DNA from: Phycicoccus sp. CSK15P-2
Lineage (GTDB): Bacteria > Actinomycetota > Actinomycetes > Actinomycetales > Dermatophilaceae
DNA length: 60,970 nt
Direction: 5' to 3'
Assembly: GCF_016888005.1 (NCBI RefSeq)
Contig: NZ_JAFDVE010000033.1
Location: 1-60,970, forward strand
Part shown: piece by piece, positions 54,162-60,970 of the stretch
Layout: every line of letters starts with the position of its first letter
How positions within the stretch are numbered: the stretch's first letter is position 1
Made by a program: the position numbers and the translations under genes
The notes under the pieces: model-generated
The model's database searches: none
Told to the model about the DNA's origin: nothing
Seen by the model: only the letters and a program-made list of their open reading frames with translations

Positions 54162-56396
54162 CTATAAACACAACCCCCCCCGCGCGGACAGGTGGCGGAC
54201 GAGACGCGACGTGCAGGAGCGCGAGACACAGATCATCATGCAGTCGCCGGCCTCGCGCTCGGTCTCGTCGAGCACCGAGTCGCGGTGGTCCGGTGTCCCC
54301 TCGAGAACGGTCGTCTCGCACGTGCCGCAGGTCCCCTCGGCGCACGAGGACACGGTCGGCACGCCGGCCTCCGCGACGGCGTCGAGCACCGAGACGTCCG
54401 GGGGCACGGTGACCGTCCGGCCGCTCGCCCGCAGCTCGACCTCGAAGGCGTCGGCCCGCACCGGGTCGGTCAGCGGCTTCGCGGCGAACCGCTCGACGTG
54501 CAGGCTGCCCCGCGGCCACCCGGCGGTGGCGGCCTCGACCGCGTCGAGCAGCGGGCCGGGGCCGCAGCAGTAGACGGCCGTGGCCTCCCGCGGCTCGCCG
54601 AGGGCGGCCGCGAGGTCGAGCAGGCCCGTCTCGTCCTGCGGTGCGACCGTCACCCGGTCCCCGTACCGCTCGAGCTCGTCGAGGAAGGCCATCGACGCCC
54701 GGCTCCGTCCGCCGTAGGTGAGGTGCCAGTCGGCGCCGCGCGCCTGCGCCTCGCGCAGCATCGGCAGGATCGGCGTGATGCCGATGCCACCCGCGACGAA
54801 CACGTACTCGTCGGACTCGGCGAGCCGGAAGTGGTTGCGCGGCCCGACGACCCGCACCGTGTCGCCGGCGCGCAGGCCCGCGTGCACCAGCTCGGAGGTC
54901 CCGCGGCTCGCGGGCTCGCGGAGCACGCCGAGCCGGTAGGTGGAGCAGTCGTCCGGGTCGCCGCAGAGCGAGTACTGCCGGGTGCGCACCCCGGGCAGGA
55001 CGAGGTCGACGTGCGCGCCGGGCCGCCACGCCGGGAACGGGCCCCCGGAGGTCGGGCGCAGGGTGAGCGAGACGACGCCGTCGGCCACGGCGTCCTTGGC
55101 CTCGACGACCGCCTCGGTCATCGTCTCGCCGGTGAGCCGGGAGACCGCGTCGCCGGACTCCCCGCGCTCACCCGGTGGCGTGAACGAGACGGGCAGGTGC
55201 CACCACACGTGCATGTTGGGCGTACTGCGGTACTTCTCGGGCTCGCCGTCCAGGGCGTAGCGGCCGAGGACGGGCAGCGCCTCCTCGAGGGCGACCTGGG
55301 TCTCGAGCAGCGCGAGCGGGCGCCCGAGGCATCCGTGCATCCCCTCGCCGAACCCGAGGTGGCGGAACCGGCCACGGGTCACGAGGTAGCGGTCGGCGTC
55401 CTCGAACCGGCGCTCGTCGCGGTTGGCCGCGCCGTAGACGAGGACGACGCGGCCACCCTCCGGGATCGTCGTGCCGTGCAGCGTGACGTCGCGGGCTGCC
55501 GTGCGGCCGACGAGCTGCAGCGGGGTGTTCCACCGCACCGCCTCGTCGACGGCCGACGGGATGAGCGAGGGGTCGCGCAGCACGAGCTCGCGCTGGTCGG
55601 GGTGGTCGGCGAGCAGCCTGAAGGTCGTCCCGATGAGGCCGGCGGTCGACTCCACCCCGCCGAGGAAGAGCACCATCATCAGGCCGAGCACCTCGGACGC
55701 GGGGGTGATGTGCTCCTCGGCGAAGGGGACGCCGCCGATGTCGGTCCGCACGAGGTGGGTGAGGACGTCGTCACGGGGGTGCGCACGCCGGTCGTCGAGC
55801 AGGTGCACGAAGTAGTCGCGGATGCCCTCGGTCGCCGCCCGCGCGACCGGGGTCAGTCTCTGGTCGCCCGGCTTGCGGTCCTTGAGCTGGTGCACCCAGG
55901 TGTCGAGCTGCGCCCGGGTCGCCGGGTCGTCGTGCCGCCCGGGGAGGCCGAGGACCGCGAAGAACACGTCGTTGGGGATCGGCCAGGCGAACTCCTGCGC
56001 GAGGTCCACCCGCCCGCGGTCGCGCCACGGGGCGAGGTGCCCGCGGATGACGGCCCGGATGGCGTCCTCGCGCTCGGCGATGCGCCGCGGCAGGAAGAAC
56101 GGCTGGATGACCTGCCGCAGCGCGTCGTGGCGGGGGTTGTCGATGTCGGGCAGGAAGCCCGGCCCGGACTGGTCCTTCGCGGTGTCGTCGATGTCGATGC
56201 CCTCGAAGGACAGGAAGGTCTCCGGGTCGGTGGCGGCGGCGCGGACGTCGTCGAACCGGGACAGCGCCCACCATCCCCACTTCTCGGAGTGGTAGACCGG
56301 CGCCTCCTCGCGCATCCAGTCGTAGACCGGGAACGGGTCGGCCTTGAACTCGTCGGAGAACGGGTCGTACTCGCGGGGGGTTGCGGCGACGGTCAT
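54162..56396 (-). CDS. Self-sufficient cytochrome P450, CYP116-type fusion
   Basis: This 744-residue fusion has three parts. Residues 1-405 are a P450 with ExxR in DEAVRW, an I-helix LGGVEST and the haem loop FGEGMHGCLG (C356). Residues about 430-650 form a phthalate-dioxygenase-reductase-like domain with RQYSLCGD for FMN and AGGIGITPILPML for NADH. Residues about 660-744 are a plant-type ferredoxin with C685, C690, C693 and C719. This is the class VII order. The last 20 residues (after MMICVSRS) differ from the usual RLVLDL-type ending and run through a G-rich tract. It diverges from a LacI gene over a perfect palindrome. Confidence 0.9.
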   Translation of the reverse strand: MTVAATPREYDPFSDEFKADPFPVYDWMREEAPVYHSEKWGWWALSRFDDVRAAATDPETFLSFEGIDIDDTAKDQSGPGFLPDIDNPRHDALRQVIQPFFLPRRIAEREDAIRAVIRGHLAPWRDRGRVDLAQEFAWPIPNDVFFAVLGLPGRHDDPATRAQLDTWVHQLKDRKPGDQRLTPVARAATEGIRDYFVHLLDDRRAHPRDDVLTHLVRTDIGGVPFAEEHITPASEVLGLMMVLFLGGVESTAGLIGTTFRLLADHPDQRELVLRDPSLIPSAVDEAVRWNTPLQLVGRTAARDVTLHGTTIPEGGRVVLVYGAANRDERRFEDADRYLVTRGRFRHLGFGEGMHGCLGRPLALLETQVALEEALPVLGRYALDGEPEKYRSTPNMHVWWHLPVSFTPPGERGESGDAVSRLTGETMTEAVVEAKDAVADGVVSLTLRPTSGGPFPAWRPGAHVDLVLPGVRTRQYSLCGDPDDCSTYRLGVLREPASRGTSELVHAGLRAGDTVRVVGPRNHFRLAESDEYVFVAGGIGITPILPMLREAQARGADWHLTYGGRSRASMAFLDELERYGDRVTVAPQDETGLLDLAAALGEPREATAVYCCGPGPLLDAVEAATAGWPRGSLHVERFAAKPLTDPVRADAFEVELRASGRTVTVPPDVSVLDAVAEAGVPTVSSCAEGTCGTCETTVLEGTPDHRDSVLDETEREAGDCMMICVSRSCTSRLVRHLSARGGLCL

Positions 56397-56429
56397 CTGC
56401 GGCTCCTCGGGCGGCTGCCGATGGGCTAT

Positions 56430-56447
56430 CCTTAAAGCGCTTTAAGG
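56430..56447. promoter_or_regulatory. LacI-type operator, perfect 18-bp palindrome
   Basis: CCTTAAAGCGCTTTAAGG is fully self-complementary with a central CG, the hallmark of LacI-family operators. It lies between the divergent P450 and LacI genes, 34 bp from the P450 start. Confidence 0.8.
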
Positions 56448-56508
56448 CAGTCTGGGACCGCTCCGGCGATGCTGTCAAGGGATGCCCGTCGGTGGAAGGA
56501 TCGCGCCC

Positions 56509-57504
56509 ATGCCCCGCGCCCGCCTCGCCGACGTCGCCCGGCGGGCCGGCGTGTCCACGGCCACCGTGTCGCTCGTGCTGCGCGACCGGCCCGGACCGAG
56601 CCAGGCCACCCGCTCCGCGGTGCACGAGGCGGCCGGGGCCCTCGGCTACCGCGCCGACCGGTCGGCCAGCGCCCTGGCCCGCAAGCGCTCGCACCTGCTC
56701 GGCGTCGTCCTGGACGTGAGCCATCCGTTCCACGCCACGATGGTCGACGCCCTCGACGGCGCGGTGGCGGGCACCGGCCTCGACCTCGTCCTGTCGACGA
56801 CGACGTCCCGCCGGGACGAACGGGCGGCGGTCGACACCCTCGTCGACTCCCGCTGCGCGGGCGTCCTCCTGCTCGGGACGACGCTCGGCGACGACGCCCT
56901 CGACACCCTGGCCGCCGATGCGCCGCTCGTCGTCGTCGGACGTCCCGGGGCCCGTCTGGCCCGCGGGGTGCGGGCCGACGACGCCCACGGGCTGCGGCTC
57001 GTCGTCGACCACCTCACCCGGCTCGGCCACACCCGCATCGCCTACGCCGACGGGGGCCGCGGGGCGATCTCCACGGCACGACGGCAGGGCTACCGGGCCG
57101 CGATGCGGGACCACGGGCTGGCGCCGGCCGCCGCCGTCGTGCGGGCCGGCGACACCGAGGCCGGGGGGCTCGTGGCCGGGGCGGCCCTCGCGGCGGAACC
57201 GCCGGGCACACGCCCCACGGCGGTCGTCGCGTTCAACGACCGGTGCGCCCTGGGTGTGCGCGACGTGATGGTCCGCGCCGGGCTCGCCGTCCCCACCGAC
57301 CTCTCGGTCGTCGGCTACGACGACAGTCCGCTCGCCCGGCTCGAGACCGTGCGGCTGACGTCGGTGAGCCAGGACCCGGAGGCCCTGGCCCGGGCGAGCA
57401 TCGCGTCCATGACGGCGCTCCTCGACGGCACGACCGGGGTCGAGGACGTCGTCGTGGAACCCCGGCTCGTCGTCCGCGACTCCACGGCCGCGCCCCGCGG
57501 CTGA
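56509..57504 (+). CDS. LacI family transcriptional regulator
   Basis: This 331-residue regulator has a LacI helix-turn-helix at the N-terminus (RLADVARRAGVSTATVSLVL, then GYRADRSASALARKRS for the hinge) and a full effector domain: LLGVVLDVSHPFHATMVDAL, GVLLLGTTL, ADDAHGLRLVVDHL, FNDRCALGVRDVM and SVVGYDDSPLARL. The ATG at 56509 is preferred, with GGAAGGA about 8 bp before it; an earlier in-frame ATG is at 56482. It most likely represses the divergent P450 through the 18-bp palindrome. Confidence 0.88.
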   Translation: MPRARLADVARRAGVSTATVSLVLRDRPGPSQATRSAVHEAAGALGYRADRSASALARKRSHLLGVVLDVSHPFHATMVDALDGAVAGTGLDLVLSTTTSRRDERAAVDTLVDSRCAGVLLLGTTLGDDALDTLAADAPLVVVGRPGARLARGVRADDAHGLRLVVDHLTRLGHTRIAYADGGRGAISTARRQGYRAAMRDHGLAPAAAVVRAGDTEAGGLVAGAALAAEPPGTRPTAVVAFNDRCALGVRDVMVRAGLAVPTDLSVVGYDDSPLARLETVRLTSVSQDPEALARASIASMTALLDGTTGVEDVVVEPRLVVRDSTAAPRG

Positions 57505-57550
57505 GGTGGTTCCGGCGGCATCGGTCCCCGCTCGGCCGGCCCCCTCCCCC

Positions 57551-57556
57551 TAGGCT
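57551..57556 (+). promoter_or_regulatory. Leaderless -10 box for dehydrogenase gene
   Basis: TAGGCT with 7 bp to the ATG at 57564 and no Shine-Dalgarno. Confidence 0.4.
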
Positions 57557-57563
57557 CGGCGCC

Positions 57564-58601
57564 ATGACCGTGCCGACGACGTCGACGGACCCGCTGCGGA
57601 TCGGGGTGCTGGGCGCCGCCCGGATCACCGAGCTCGCCCTCCTCTCCCCCGCCCGCGCGCTCGGTGTCGAGGTCGTCGCGTGCGCCGCCCGGGACCCCCG
57701 GCGCGCCCGGGAGTTCGCCGACCGGCACGGCATCCCCCGCGTGCACACCTCGTACGCCGAGCTGCTCGCCGACCCCGACGTCGAGGCGGTGTACGACCCG
57801 CTCCCCAACGGCCTCCACGGCCACTGGAACCGGCGCGCGGCCGAGGCCGGCAAGCACGTCCTCGCCGAGAAGCCGTCGGCGGCGAACGCCGACGAGGCCC
57901 GCGCGACGCTCGAGGCCGTCCGGGCGAGCGGGGTCGTGCTCATGGAGGCGTTCCACTACCCGTACCACCCGCTGTGGCAGCGCGCCGTCGGGATCGTCCG
58001 GGACGGCGGCGTCGGCGAGGTCCGGCACGTCGAGGCCACCCTCTCGATGCCCGACCCCGGCGCCGACGACCCCCGGTGGAACCCCGCCCTCGCCGGCGGC
58101 TCGACCATGGACCTCGGCTGCTACAGCCTCTCGGCGCTGCGGCTCCTCGGGGCGTTGCTCGGCGGGCCGCCGCGGCTCACGGGGGCGAGCGCCCGCGCGC
58201 GCGAGGGCGCCCCGGGCGTGGACGCCGAGCTGTGGGTCGACGTCGAGTACCCGTCCGGGGTGACGGGCCGGGGCGGCAGCCGGATGGACGCCGCCGAGCT
58301 GGACTTCCACCTCACGGTCCAGGGGACGGCAGGCACCCTGCACGTCCCGAGCTACCCGCTGCCGCACCTCGACGACTCCCTCGTCCTGCGGGCCGCCGAC
58401 GGCACCGAGACCGTCGAGCACCTCGGCGAGCGCAGCAGCTACACCTACCAGCTCGAGGTCTTCAGGGCGGCGGTCCGCGAGGACGCGCCGGTGCTCACCG
58501 ACGCGCAGGACGCCGTCGAGCAGATGGAGCTCGTCGACGCCGCGTACCGCCTGGCCGGGATGGAGCCGCACCACCCCACCCCCCACGGCGAACGTGTGTG
58601 A
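57564..58601 (+). CDS. Gfo/Idh/MocA oxidoreductase, dihydrodiol dehydrogenase-like
   Basis: This 345-residue protein has the glycine-motif region IGVLGAARITELAL, VYDPLPNGLHGHW, VLAEKPSAANADEA with the EKP Lys, EAFHYPYHPLWQRA and GGSTMDLGCYSLSALRLLG. The AARI variant and the DLGCY motif resemble the dihydrodiol/glucose-fructose oxidoreductase branch and not the IolG branch. No inositol box precedes it, so it is probably outside that regulon. Its last codons overlap the left arm of a long hairpin. Confidence 0.82.
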   Translation: MTVPTTSTDPLRIGVLGAARITELALLSPARALGVEVVACAARDPRRAREFADRHGIPRVHTSYAELLADPDVEAVYDPLPNGLHGHWNRRAAEAGKHVLAEKPSAANADEARATLEAVRASGVVLMEAFHYPYHPLWQRAVGIVRDGGVGEVRHVEATLSMPDPGADDPRWNPALAGGSTMDLGCYSLSALRLLGALLGGPPRLTGASARAREGAPGVDAELWVDVEYPSGVTGRGGSRMDAAELDFHLTVQGTAGTLHVPSYPLPHLDDSLVLRAADGTETVEHLGERSSYTYQLEVFRAAVREDAPVLTDAQDAVEQMELVDAAYRLAGMEPHHPTPHGERV

Positions 58602-58638
58602 ACTCGCCGCGGGACCTGCGGCGTGTTCACACACGTTC
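58590..58638. terminator. Long inverted repeat overlapping a stop codon
   Basis: GAACGTGTGTGAAC (58590-58603) pairs perfectly with GTTCACACACGTTC (58625-58638), and the inside can extend the stem through CGCCGC/GCGGCG. The dehydrogenase TGA lies in the left arm. It probably terminates that transcript before lysS. The arms are AT-richer than normal terminators here, so a repeat element or operator is also possible. Confidence 0.6.
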
Positions 58639-58685
58639 GCGGGAGGAGGGGGCGGGTGACCGACGAGCACGGCGCCCGGGCCTCG

Positions 58686-58691
58686 TAGGCT
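58686..58691 (+). promoter_or_regulatory. Leaderless -10 box for lysS
   Basis: TAGGCT with 8 bp to the GTG at 58700; no Shine-Dalgarno is seen. Confidence 0.4.
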
Positions 58692-58699
58692 TGACCCCC

Positions 58700-60202
58700 G
58701 TGACCGACACGCCCACGCCCGCCGCGCCCGAGGCCGACCTGCCGGAGCAGATGCGGGTGCGCCGCGAGAAGCGCGACCGGATCCTCGCCGGCGGAGGCGA
58801 GGCCTACCCGGTCACCGTGCCCCGGACGCACTCGCTGGCCGACGTGCGGACGGGCTGGGACCACCTCGAGACCGGTGCGGAGTCCCAGGACGTCGTCGGG
58901 GTCGCCGGCCGGGTCGTCTTCGTCCGCAACACCGGCAAGCTGGCGTTCGCCACGCTCCAGGAGGGCGTGGGCACCCGCCTGCAGGTGATGCTCAGTCTCG
59001 CGGAGGTCGGCGAGGACGCCCTCGCCGCGTGGAAGACCGACGCCGACCTCGGCGACCACGTGTGGGTCGAGGGCCGGGTCATCAGGAGCCGTCGCGGCGA
59101 GCTCTCCGTCATGGCCTCGCGATGGGGCATGGCGAGCAAGGCGCTGCGCCCGCTGCCGGTGCTGCACAAGGAGCTCTCGGAGGAGTCGCGGGTCCGGCAG
59201 CGCTACGCCGACCTCGTGGTGCGCCAGCAGGCCCGTGACATGGTGCGGACCAAGGCCGCCGTCCTGTCGGCCGTCCGGCGGGTGCTCGAGGGCCAGGGCT
59301 ACGTCGAGGTCGAGACCCCGGTCGTCCAGCTCGTGCACGGCGGGGCCGCGGCCCGCCCCTTCCGCACGCACATGAACGCGTTCGACCACGAGATGGTCCT
59401 GCGCATCGCCCTCGAGCTCAACCTCAAGAAGGCCGTCGTCGGCGGCGTCGAGCGCGTCTACGAGATGGGCCGGATCTTCCGCAACGAGGGCGTCGACGCC
59501 ACCCACTCCCCCGAGTTCACGATGCTCGAGGCCTACCAGGCCTGGGGTGACCAGCGGACGATCGGCGAGCTGATCCGGGACATCTACCTCGGCGTCGCCG
59601 ACACCCTGGGGTCACGGCAGGTCGACACGCCCGCCGGTGTCGTCGACCTCGACGCCGAGTGGCGGTGGCTGCCGGTGTACGAGGCCGTGAGCGAGGCCGT
59701 CGGCGAGACGGTCACCATCGACACCCCGAAGGAGACGCTGCTCGGGTACGCGCAGCGGCACGGGGTGGAGGTGGACCCCGGCCTCGAGAAGGACAAGGTC
59801 TTCCTCGAGCTCCTCGGGGAGCTCGTCGAGCCGGGCCTGCTCCAGCCGACGTTCCTGTGCGACTACCCGGCGATCGCCCAGCCGCTGGCCCGCCCGCACC
59901 GCGACACACCGGGGCTCATCGAGGCCTGGGACCTCGTCATCGGCGGGGTCGAGCGCGGTACCGGGTTCTCCGAGCTCGTCGACCCGGTCGTCCAGCGCGA
60001 GGTGCTCACCGAGCAGTCGCTACGGGCCGCGGGGGGGGACCCAGAGGCCATGCAGCTGGACGAGGACTTCCTGCGGGCACTCGAGTACGGCGCGCCGCCG
60101 ATGGGTGGCCTGGGACTGGGAATCGACCGCCTCGTGATGCTCTTCACCGGCGCCAGCATCCGCGAGACCATCCTCTTCCCGCACCTGAAGCCGGAGGTGT
60201 GA
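58700..60202 (+). CDS. lysS: Lysyl-tRNA synthetase, class II
   Basis: This 500-residue class II LysRS has an N-terminal OB-fold anticodon domain (VVGVAGRVVFVRNTGKLAFATLQ). The catalytic domain has motif 1 around GYVEVETPVVQLVHGGAAARPF, motif 2 VERVYEMGRIFRNEGVDATH and motif 3 GGLGLGIDRLVMLFTG. Several positions (VHGGAAARPF, DLVIGGVERGTGFSELVDPV, AGGDPEAMQLDEDF) are closer to the synthetase half of mycobacterial LysX than to standard LysS, but no MprF-like membrane half is present. Its place upstream of lsr2 mirrors the mycobacterial lysS-lsr2 order, so it is taken as the housekeeping enzyme. It is read from the leaderless GTG at 58700. Confidence 0.88.
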   Translation: MTDTPTPAAPEADLPEQMRVRREKRDRILAGGGEAYPVTVPRTHSLADVRTGWDHLETGAESQDVVGVAGRVVFVRNTGKLAFATLQEGVGTRLQVMLSLAEVGEDALAAWKTDADLGDHVWVEGRVIRSRRGELSVMASRWGMASKALRPLPVLHKELSEESRVRQRYADLVVRQQARDMVRTKAAVLSAVRRVLEGQGYVEVETPVVQLVHGGAAARPFRTHMNAFDHEMVLRIALELNLKKAVVGGVERVYEMGRIFRNEGVDATHSPEFTMLEAYQAWGDQRTIGELIRDIYLGVADTLGSRQVDTPAGVVDLDAEWRWLPVYEAVSEAVGETVTIDTPKETLLGYAQRHGVEVDPGLEKDKVFLELLGELVEPGLLQPTFLCDYPAIAQPLARPHRDTPGLIEAWDLVIGGVERGTGFSELVDPVVQREVLTEQSLRAAGGDPEAMQLDEDFLRALEYGAPPMGGLGLGIDRLVMLFTGASIRETILFPHLKPEV

Positions 60203-60203
60203 C

Positions 60204-60422
60204 GTGAGTGCGATCTGGCCGTATGTCGCGGCACTCGTCCCGACCCTCGTCGTCGCGGCGTTCTTCTACGCCATCATGAAGCGAATGATCGAGGGAGACC
60301 GTCGGGAACGACTGGCCCAGAGGCGTTTCGAGCAGGAGATCGACCGCCGCCGGGCTCGCGGCGAAAATGATGTCGCGGGCAGTGCCGAGACAGCTCCGGA
60401 GGATGGCGACAAATCGCCCTGA
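60204..60422 (+). CDS. Small single-helix membrane protein
   Basis: This 72-residue protein has one N-terminal hydrophobic segment (YVAALVPTLVVAAFFYAIM) and a highly charged cytoplasmic tail (RRERLAQRRFEQEIDRRRAR) that could form a short coiled coil. The GTG start lies 1 bp after the lysS stop with GGAGGTGTGA upstream, so it is co-translated with lysS. I know of no defined function; similar small proteins sit between lysS and lsr2 in other actinobacteria. Confidence 0.75.
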   Translation: MSAIWPYVAALVPTLVVAAFFYAIMKRMIEGDRRERLAQRRFEQEIDRRRARGENDVAGSAETAPEDGDKSP

Positions 60423-60442
60423 GCCCTAAACCGGCGATTCGG

Positions 60443-60480
60443 CTTTACGATTACTTTGCTCTGGCTATACTCCGTGTATA
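60443..60480 (+). promoter_or_regulatory. lsr2 promoter with palindromic -10 region
   Basis: A -35-like CTTTAC (60443-60448) and -10 TATACT (60466-60471) are 17 bp apart. The -10 is part of an inverted repeat TATAC-N5-GTATA (60466-60480). The segment is AT-rich, the kind of DNA Lsr2 itself prefers, so autoregulation is plausible. Confidence 0.6.
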
Positions 60481-60538
60481 CGCTCAAGGGTGCATCCTCG
60501 TTCATGCACAGAATACTCACCCCCCGAAGGAAAATTTC

Positions 60539-60868
60539 ATGGCAAAGAAGGTCCAGGTGCTCCTCGTCGACGACGTGGACAAGGAGTCACCCGCCGATGA
60601 GACCGTGACGTTCGCGCTCGACGGTGTCAGCTACGAGATCGACCTGACCAACGACAACGCGGCCAAGCTGCGCGACGCGCTGGCCATGTGGATCGGGCAC
60701 GCCGAGCGCACCGGAGGACGCCGTTCCACGGGACGCGTGCCCGGTCGTGGCCAGCGCCGCAACGTCAGCGCGATCCGCGAGTGGGCCCGCGAGAACGGCT
60801 ACGACGTCAGCGAGCGCGGCCGCATCTCCACCGAGGTCCAGGAGGCCTACGAGAAGGCCAACTCCTGA
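60539..60868 (+). CDS. lsr2: Lsr2 nucleoid-associated protein (H-NS-like)
   Basis: The 109-residue product matches Lsr2 over its length. The N-terminal dimerisation domain has MAKKVQVLLVDDVDKESPAD, then TVTFALDGVSYEIDLTNDNA. A basic linker follows (RTGGRRSTGRVPGRG). The C-terminal DNA-binding domain has VSAIREWARENGYDVSERGRI with the RGR that inserts into the minor groove of AT-rich DNA. Lsr2 bridges DNA and silences foreign AT-rich genes. A GAAGGAAAA lies upstream of the ATG. Confidence 0.95.
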   Translation: MAKKVQVLLVDDVDKESPADETVTFALDGVSYEIDLTNDNAAKLRDALAMWIGHAERTGGRRSTGRVPGRGQRRNVSAIREWARENGYDVSERGRISTEVQEAYEKANS

Positions 60869-60888
60869 CGAAGAACGTTCTGTCGAGC

Positions 60889-60970
60889 ACGGCGGGGGGG
60901 CCCCCCCCCCCGGGGGCCCCGGGGGGGGGGGGCCCCCCCCCCCCCGCGCGCGCCGCCCACACCCCCCCCC
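60889..60970. other. Low-complexity C/G tract at contig end
   Basis: After the lsr2 stop the sequence becomes runs of G and C up to 14 long with almost no A or T. It is probably an assembly or sequencing artefact and should not be interpreted biologically. Confidence 0.8.

Noticed and set aside
57233-57943. Minus-strand frame spanning the LacI end and the dehydrogenase start
   Set aside because: Low-complexity Arg/Ser/Pro product that crosses two supported genes; a high-GC shadow frame.
1-60970. tRNA, rRNA genes or CRISPR arrays
   Set aside because: No cloverleaf-like segment with CCA-type end, rRNA-like stretch or regularly spaced repeat array was seen by eye on either strand.

Overview
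The window is very GC-rich (roughly 70% or more by eye). It carries an Lsr2 gene beside a class II lysyl-tRNA synthetase, a CYP116-type self-sufficient P450, a DesA3-like desaturase pair and many leaderless promoters (TAnnnT about 7 bp before the start codon). These point to a free-living actinobacterium, probably of the order Micrococcales; I cannot name the genus. The last ~85 bases are C/G homopolymer runs that look like a contig-end artefact.

Layout. (1) 2-115: the 3' end of an IS110-type transposase. (2) 130-8818: a purine nucleoside salvage and uptake block with an MTA/MTI-type phosphorylase, an MTA/SAH-type deaminase, a cupin, an SDR, a BMP-family lipoprotein and its nucleoside ABC transporter. 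(3) 8967-11469: a ferredoxin-reductase-like protein and a membrane fatty acid desaturase under a repeat-rich operator; then a secreted CAP protein and a TSUP transporter. (4) 13035-15639: a TetR/NmrA/SDR cassette lying between two copies of the start of an FAD-dependent reductase gene, the intact copy being at 15815-17059. (5) 17069-19851 and 37000-54026: a myo-inositol catabolism regulon. It holds iolC, iolB, iolD, mmsA/iolA, a Cgl0158-type aldolase, an IolE-like protein, three Gfo/Idh/MocA dehydrogenases, an inositol-type ABC transporter, a transaldolase-like protein and a GntR regulator. A shared 13-bp box close to TGTCnKnACATTA lies in five of its promoters. An L,D-transpeptidase gene sits inside this region and looks unrelated. 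(6) 20087-36961: a six-gene operon of about 17 kb that splits the inositol regulon. It encodes three very large proteins with no recognised function, two tandem subtilisin-like proteins and a DUF6603-like protein. (7) 54162-60868: a P450-reductase fusion with a divergent LacI regulator over a perfect 18-bp palindrome, another Gfo/Idh/MocA protein, lysS, a one-helix membrane protein and lsr2.

How the genes work together. In the inositol regulon the ABC transporter imports inositol. The IolG-like dehydrogenases, IolE-like dehydratase, IolD, IolB, IolC, the aldolase and MmsA take it to acetyl-CoA and a C3 unit, and the GntR protein is the obvious repressor. The six-gene operon is the best candidate for an undescribed system. 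All six proteins lack evident signal peptides and membrane helices, the genes overlap or nearly touch, and the two subtilases form a duplicated pair. One of the pair has lost the oxyanion-hole Asn, and their ends are almost identical while their catalytic cores have diverged. Its function cannot be read from the sequence.
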